DNA from: Adiantum capillus-veneris
Lineage: Eukaryota; Streptophyta; Polypodiopsida; Polypodiales; Pteridaceae
NCBI GenBank assembly: GCA_014529385.2
Contig: CM043945.1
Location: 4,064,312-4,128,311 of the forward strand
Reading direction: 5' to 3'
DNA: 64,000 nucleotides
The notes beneath the pieces are model-generated. The model saw nothing but the letters and a program-made list of their open reading frames with translations, was not told where the DNA came from and did not search any database. Positions 59,332 through 64,000 of this stretch are shown piece by piece. Both the position numbers and the translations under genes were made by a program. The first letter of the stretch is position 1; every line of letters starts with the position of its first letter.

Positions 59332-60506
59332 CAAAAAAACCACTACCTCTCACGTGCTATATGGTGGAGGACATCTTCAATAGGTTAAAGAGTAACTACA
59401 AAAACCAAAAGCATCATTGTCAATTAGCATCAAAGAGGAGAGGAGTGTGGTTCATAACTCAAATGCACAACCTTCTATCCCATGCTTGATTGGTGGAGGA
59501 CATCTCTTTGAGCATGGATGCTAGAATTGTCTCTTAATAATGAGCATAAGCATGATTGCTTTTGGGAGAGATTAGTATGTACTATGGGATCTAATTCCAT
59601 GAGATAGTGATCGGGGCTTTTCACAAGCCAGGTTCCCATATCCCTCTTCTCTCTTCCCCACCCCATGGAAACCCCCTCTTAGGGAGGGAGTGATAAAAGG
59701 CATTGGAAAAGTAATAAAAAAATAAAGTATGAGTATGTAAATAAGTGAGAAAGGTAAAATAGGCCACCAAATAGGCCACCTCGTGCCTGCGGGGTAGCCC
59801 ATCCCCACCCTGCCTCGGTTTTCTTCACTATTGTCCCACCGTGTCTCCCTTTTCTTCTCCTCCACTCAAAAGGTCAACCCCCTCTCTCTTCCCCTTGTCC
59901 TTTCTCCTTTCTCTCTCCCCTCAAGCTACCCCACCCCTGTCCTCACCAATAATACGTTCTTTGTCACATGCCACCTCTCCTATCTTCCAAAATAGCATAC
60001 CCCACCCTTTTTTTCTCTCTCCTACACTCTCCCATGATCCAAATATCCCCCTCTCTCTCTAAAATTTGAAATCTCTCTTGTCTTGTAGTCAGATGGCCTC
60101 CCCCACACTCAGACACACTCAATTCTACTGAAAAAGGTCCCCACAGACCCACCTTTACATGATGGTTACCGGATTTTTCTAGTGTACACACACATCTGCA
60201 CACAGATTTACCTCTGTACACACTCCTCTCTCTTCCCTCTTGTAATTACTTATTTTCCATCTCACTCACTTTTTTCATCAACCCATCTCTCTCTTAGTCT
60301 CTCTCTCATGAGACTGCTGTTCTGGCGCATATACACACAGCCACACAAGTGGGGCCCACAGTCACATGGCCGGTGCAAATAATAATTTCTTGATTTCTAA
60401 AATTCTAGAAATCCTTCCCTCCTCCCCTATATAAAGAGGGGTCACCATCACACTAAGGACACACACAACATCACCAGAGAGTACACTATGCACTGTGTGT
60501 GCCTAG

Positions 60507-60556
<50 letters not shown>

Positions 60557-61494
60557 ATCACCATCACCGCAGTCACCATGCTCGACTTGATCATGACCTC
60601 TACACCCTTGGGCTATGGAAGATGAAGGACAGCTAAATGAAGGATGATGGCCATAACCCTCGTGCGAGTCTTCGCCATCAGCTCCCACCTATCCGCCATG
60701 TGCTCTACCACTCTTTCCCTTCTCTTTCCCCTACCCTATGCTCCCCATTTCATCGCCTTATTCTCTAAATAAATATTGAGGTTTTGTGAGTATGTTTCTT
60801 GCAATGTTTTGCCCATGTGAGGTGTGCGGAATTGCCACCAAGTCTTGTGTTTGGAGTGAGCTTGTGTATGTGTGAAGGGTGTGCAGATTCGCCAGCCTTC
60901 TGTGGTGCCTAAGTACTAAGCTGCTATAAATATCTGTGTGTGTGTGTGTGTGTGTAAGTTTGCGGTGTTCATATCATCGTGGTCTGCATCCTAGCCGCTC
61001 AAAGCTAGGTGGTGCCCCTTGTTCGCTTTATCGTTGACTGGCTCGAGGCGCGCCATTCGGTCCCCGGTGTTTTAGAGGCCGTTGGGGTTCGGGGTTTGCT
61101 TTGCTCCCGCCAATAGTTTCATGAGACAACCACTATTTGTTTGTACTAATTACTTGACTAGTAGCTAGACAATCCAAACTATCATGATCTAGTAGCATCA
61201 AATCCATTTTCATAAAATTGTACCAACTAGAGTTATTAAAGTCTCTCTCTCTACTTAAAGTATAGCTTGAAAGTAAAATACCAACTATCTATTCTAGCCC
61301 TATTGTTAAACTAGGATAATATAAGCTAAAAGTTTTCACATATCCATATCCTTCTCATGAGAATAATATTATACCTCAAAATATTTTTCAAGGATGAGTG
61401 AGGGATAATCCCCCACAATTGCCTTTAGTATATAGAATAGATACGAAAAGTTTAGAGATTGACTAGGCAGAAGGTTTCTAGCTAGAAAGAGTCC
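59332..61494. other. Non-coding region with TATA box and (CA)n
   Basis: No gene recognised. A strong TATA box (CTATATAAAG, 60427-60436) is followed about 20-60 bases on by CACTAAGGACACACAC, a (CA)n tract at about 60511-60555, and AATAAATA near 60766. This resembles the promoter and polyadenylation core of a gypsy LTR or a plant promoter, but no partner LTR or coding region was found. Confidence 0.4.
60427..60436 (+). promoter_or_regulatory. TATA box
   Basis: CTATATAAAG in a pyrimidine-rich plus-strand setting. The downstream product is unknown. Confidence 0.45.
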
Positions 61495-62165
61495 CACTAG
61501 AGAACTCATGAGGCTTGAATATCAAGTCTCTAGTCATGAGGCTCAAGACACTTATATGGTAGAGACGTTGGAAGATGGATTTCAATTAGAAATACTTTTT
61601 CAAGGGTCTCTAGCTCATGAGGCTCTCATGCTTAGTGCAATAGATAGTCTTGCAGATAGTTTTTAGACAGACATATTTCTCCAAGAGTTCTCATGAATAA
61701 AGAATTGAGTCTCTAGGTCATGAGGGTCAACATCCTCATGAGCTGAAGACTTTTGAAGATGTCTTTCAAATTGAAAAAGTTTTATAGAAGTCTCCATGTC
61801 ATGAGGCTCTCGAGCTTAGCATAATTGACACTCTTGTAGATTATTCATGGCTCAAAAAAGTCCCACTAGAGTGCTCACAAAGCTTGAAAAGTGAGTCTTC
61901 AAGTCATGAGGCTCAAGATTAAGTTCGAGCCTCATTAGCTAGAGACTTAGGAAGATGATCAACTAGGAAGAGTTGTGAAAGAGTCTTTTGTGCATGAGGC
62001 TCAAACTTAAGTTCGAGCCTCATGAGATAGGACTCTTGTAGATTTCTTCTAGCTTGGAAGAGTCCTACTAGATTGTTTGTGATGCTTAGAAATTGAGCCT
62101 TTAGGTCATTAGACTCAAACATAAGTTTAGGGTACATGAGCCTCAAACATAAGTTAAATCCGCCA
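61495..62165. repeat. Palindromic CATGAGGCTCAAACTTAAG repeats, cluster 2
   Basis: Many units of CATGAGGCTC with partner GAGCCTCATG. The best is a 32-bp palindrome at 61993-62024 with one mismatched pair. Another lies at 61905-61935, and degenerate ones around 61500-61810 and 62100-62165. Same family as 55391-55665. Confidence 0.7.
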
Positions 62166-62433
62166 AACGAGGTAAAGACTCAATTCAAGCCTTGTGAGAT
62201 ACAAACTCTTTTAAAAAGTTTCTAGGTGGAGAGAACTTTACTCATTAGGAAATTTCGGAGGTCATTTGGAGGGCCTTCTAAGAAAATGTATTTTTTGCAC
62301 TCTCTCTCTAGAAAAAATGGCAAATAAAAGAGCTGGGTCTTTCATAGTAAAACTCCAAAAAGTGTACTTTAAGTAGATTCCTTACTCCTCTGAACATTCG
62401 TTCGTAGTGATTGAGGGATAATCCTCTTTTTAG

Positions 62434-64000
62434 TTGCATTGAATGAACAACGTAATACGGAGGGAATGAGGCTAACATGGAGGGACGAATCCGCAGCCGA
62501 TATTCACTTTCCATTAAACCTGCACATTTGGCTAATGGCGCACTCCTCAAATGGCACAAATGTTACCCACAAACGAGCCAAATATCACCTTCACATTGAT
62601 TTGGACAATGAGTACCAACCATTGATTAAGCGCAGTAAAACAAACACACATATACCTCCCACCTCCATAGACACGCTCAGAGCTCAAGGAGCTAAACACA
62701 GAGATATCTGGACGAGAGGCTCTCTCTACCCTAAGAATCCAATAACTAATGCGTCTCCACCATTTGTCAATCCTACAAGCTTATTGACCTTTGCTGGTGA
62801 TGGAGAAAACGGCCTTCTGGGTTATTGTAAATCACTTACAAGAGAAGCTGGAACTTACAAGAGCATTCTCCAAGCTCAACAATGTGAGATTGTTCGCCTT
62901 TCACATTTACATTCTACAGATCAGGTTACCATTTTGCAACATAAAACAGAGGTACAAGAACTGAAAGGAAAGGTGCGAAGTTGTCAAATGAAGGACACCA
63001 TCTTGGGTGGTCGTATCCGAAAGAAGAAATTGCGCAATCTTGAAACATTGCAGGTTGCATCAGGAGGTCTCAAGAAAAGAATCCGAGCATTAAGGTGATG
63101 CTTCTTGGTTGGCTACATTGTCTTAGTTAAGTAATCTCTTTGTTTTTTCTTGTTATGCATTGTTTTCATGTGCCTAAATAGTGTTAGTGAAGCAAATTTT
63201 CTGTTATTTACTTATGCATTGTCTTCATGTAGAGACTCAATCTATCCTGACAAGGAAAACATTGACCCCAAAGCCAATATAGGAAAGAGATTGAAGCCAC
63301 TTATAAGTAGAAGCCTGGCAGCAGATATAGTACATGACAAGAAGTTTAAGGTTCTACAAAGAAATGTAGTGGACCGCTTTATTTCAGAGAACTCAGTGCC
63401 TGCAAAAGAGATACAAGGCACACTTGATTCACTTATTGTAAGAAAAAGAGGATATTCGGCTATCCAAAAGTCTGTCTCATCCATTTTGTTAGGAAGGGTA
63501 TAAAATCCAAACTTCTACCATCAGCCTCAAGTGTTTGGAAAGAGAGGCTTCAGCTTAACGAGGCACAGGGAGACTATCTTGGACAGCCCTTTCATATTAA
63601 AGCAACTTACAGTGGCCATGGAGCGAACATGGCATATGATGAGTTCAACAATATTTTTATGGACCTGCGGATACTACAGAAGAGAATGGTGGAGTTTTAC
63701 AACATCACATTTGAAGAGTCACGTGGACTATTACATTTTGTGTTAAAACTGGATGAGTGTGAGCTTGTTAAAGAGAAAAAGCTAGAGAGTGTTACTATTA
63801 CTTTAATGAATAGAGCCCTCTCAAAGTGTCCCAGTGATGATCCTTTATATTTTAGTGTTCAATCAGAATCTAACATATGGTGGCTTGGTGCGTTTGAGGT
63901 AAGCGATATTCTCAAGTAAGCTCAAATGTTCAGATCTACTTAAGTCTCATTTATTTTGTGTTGCAGGTAAAGAAAGAAGATCATGAGATTCTATATTGGG
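62434..64000 (+). CDS. Unrecognised multi-exon gene, partial
   Basis: Three exon segments with good GT-AG sites: 62434-63094, 63233-63898 and 63967 to the window end. The first may begin at a splice acceptor (CTCTTTTTAG before 62434); its first ATG is at 62466. Part one has a basic patch (KRAKYHLH, IKRSKTNTHIP) and a likely coiled coil (about 62850-63090, ending RIRKKKLRNLETLQVASGG). Part two reads DSIYPDKENIDPKANIGKRL, then LQRNVVDRFISENSVPAKEI, then after a break LLHFVLKLDECELVKEKKLE, VTITLMNRALS and SNIWWLGAFE. Frames shift once near 63497, in a GGAAGGG run, where one more G would restore it: either a mutation or a base-calling error. I do not recognise the family. A host gene, its pseudogene or a domesticated transposon gene are all possible. 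Confidence 0.55.

Noticed and set aside
60511-60560. (CA)n followed by CACCATCACCATCACC as a His-rich coding region
   Set aside because: The frame closes soon after and is a product of the repeat.
59600-61100. TATA box and AATAAA region as a complete gypsy LTR
   Set aside because: No second copy, no clear TG/CA ends and no primer-binding site could be identified.

Overview
The window is nuclear DNA of a land plant with a large, repeat-rich genome. The evidence is plant-type LTR retrotransposons (chromovirus, Athila-like, dual-RNase-H Tat-like, Tork-like copia), two CACTA transposons with TNP2-like transposase, a captured fragment of a plant heavy-metal-associated (HMA) protein, GT-AG introns, and primer-binding sites matching plant tRNA-Asp and initiator tRNA-Met. 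The species cannot be fixed from the sequence. Very long (AG)n and (CA)n tracts are prominent. No bacterial-type operon, CRISPR array or rRNA gene is present.

Layout. 0.5-5.5 kb holds a decayed chromovirus (+ strand) and its presumed 3' LTR. 5.6-6.8 kb is an older Athila-like pol relic (- strand), cut by the left end of a CACTA element (CACTA-1, from 6814). CACTA-1 is itself split by a complete 13.6-kb Athila-like retrotransposon (7945-21517, target duplication CTACC). Its five-exon, mutated TNP2-like transposase gene follows at 22.7-25.9 kb. A second CACTA element (CACTA-2, from 25900) begins inside the last transposase exon. CACTA-2 carries a captured HMA-domain gene fragment and breaks off at 27697 against a tandemly arranged Tat-like gypsy complex (27.7-38.45 kb, - strand). 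A 3' copia fragment with its LTR follows (38.45-39.6 kb). A solo LTR of the Tat-like family sits at 40999-43728 (flanking GTGT). A complete Tork-like copia element lies at 46262-51806 (target duplication TTCTA). A decayed gag lies at 53.8-55.3 kb, and a coding-poor element with short LTRs at 56617-59331. Part of an unrecognised multi-exon gene runs off the right edge (62434-64000).

The insertions give a relative order: Athila-like relic, then CACTA-1, then both the 13.6-kb element and CACTA-2, then the Tat-like DNA. The most unusual items are a second retropepsin-like domain downstream of integrase in the 13.6-kb element, followed by a small acidic reading frame and extra polypurine tracts; a perfect subterminal hairpin in the CACTA elements whose two arms changed together; the transduplicated HMA fragment; microsatellites that sit at fixed places inside transposon families; a Tat-like polyprotein interrupted only by two in-frame TAG codons at domain boundaries; and the unknown gene at the right edge.
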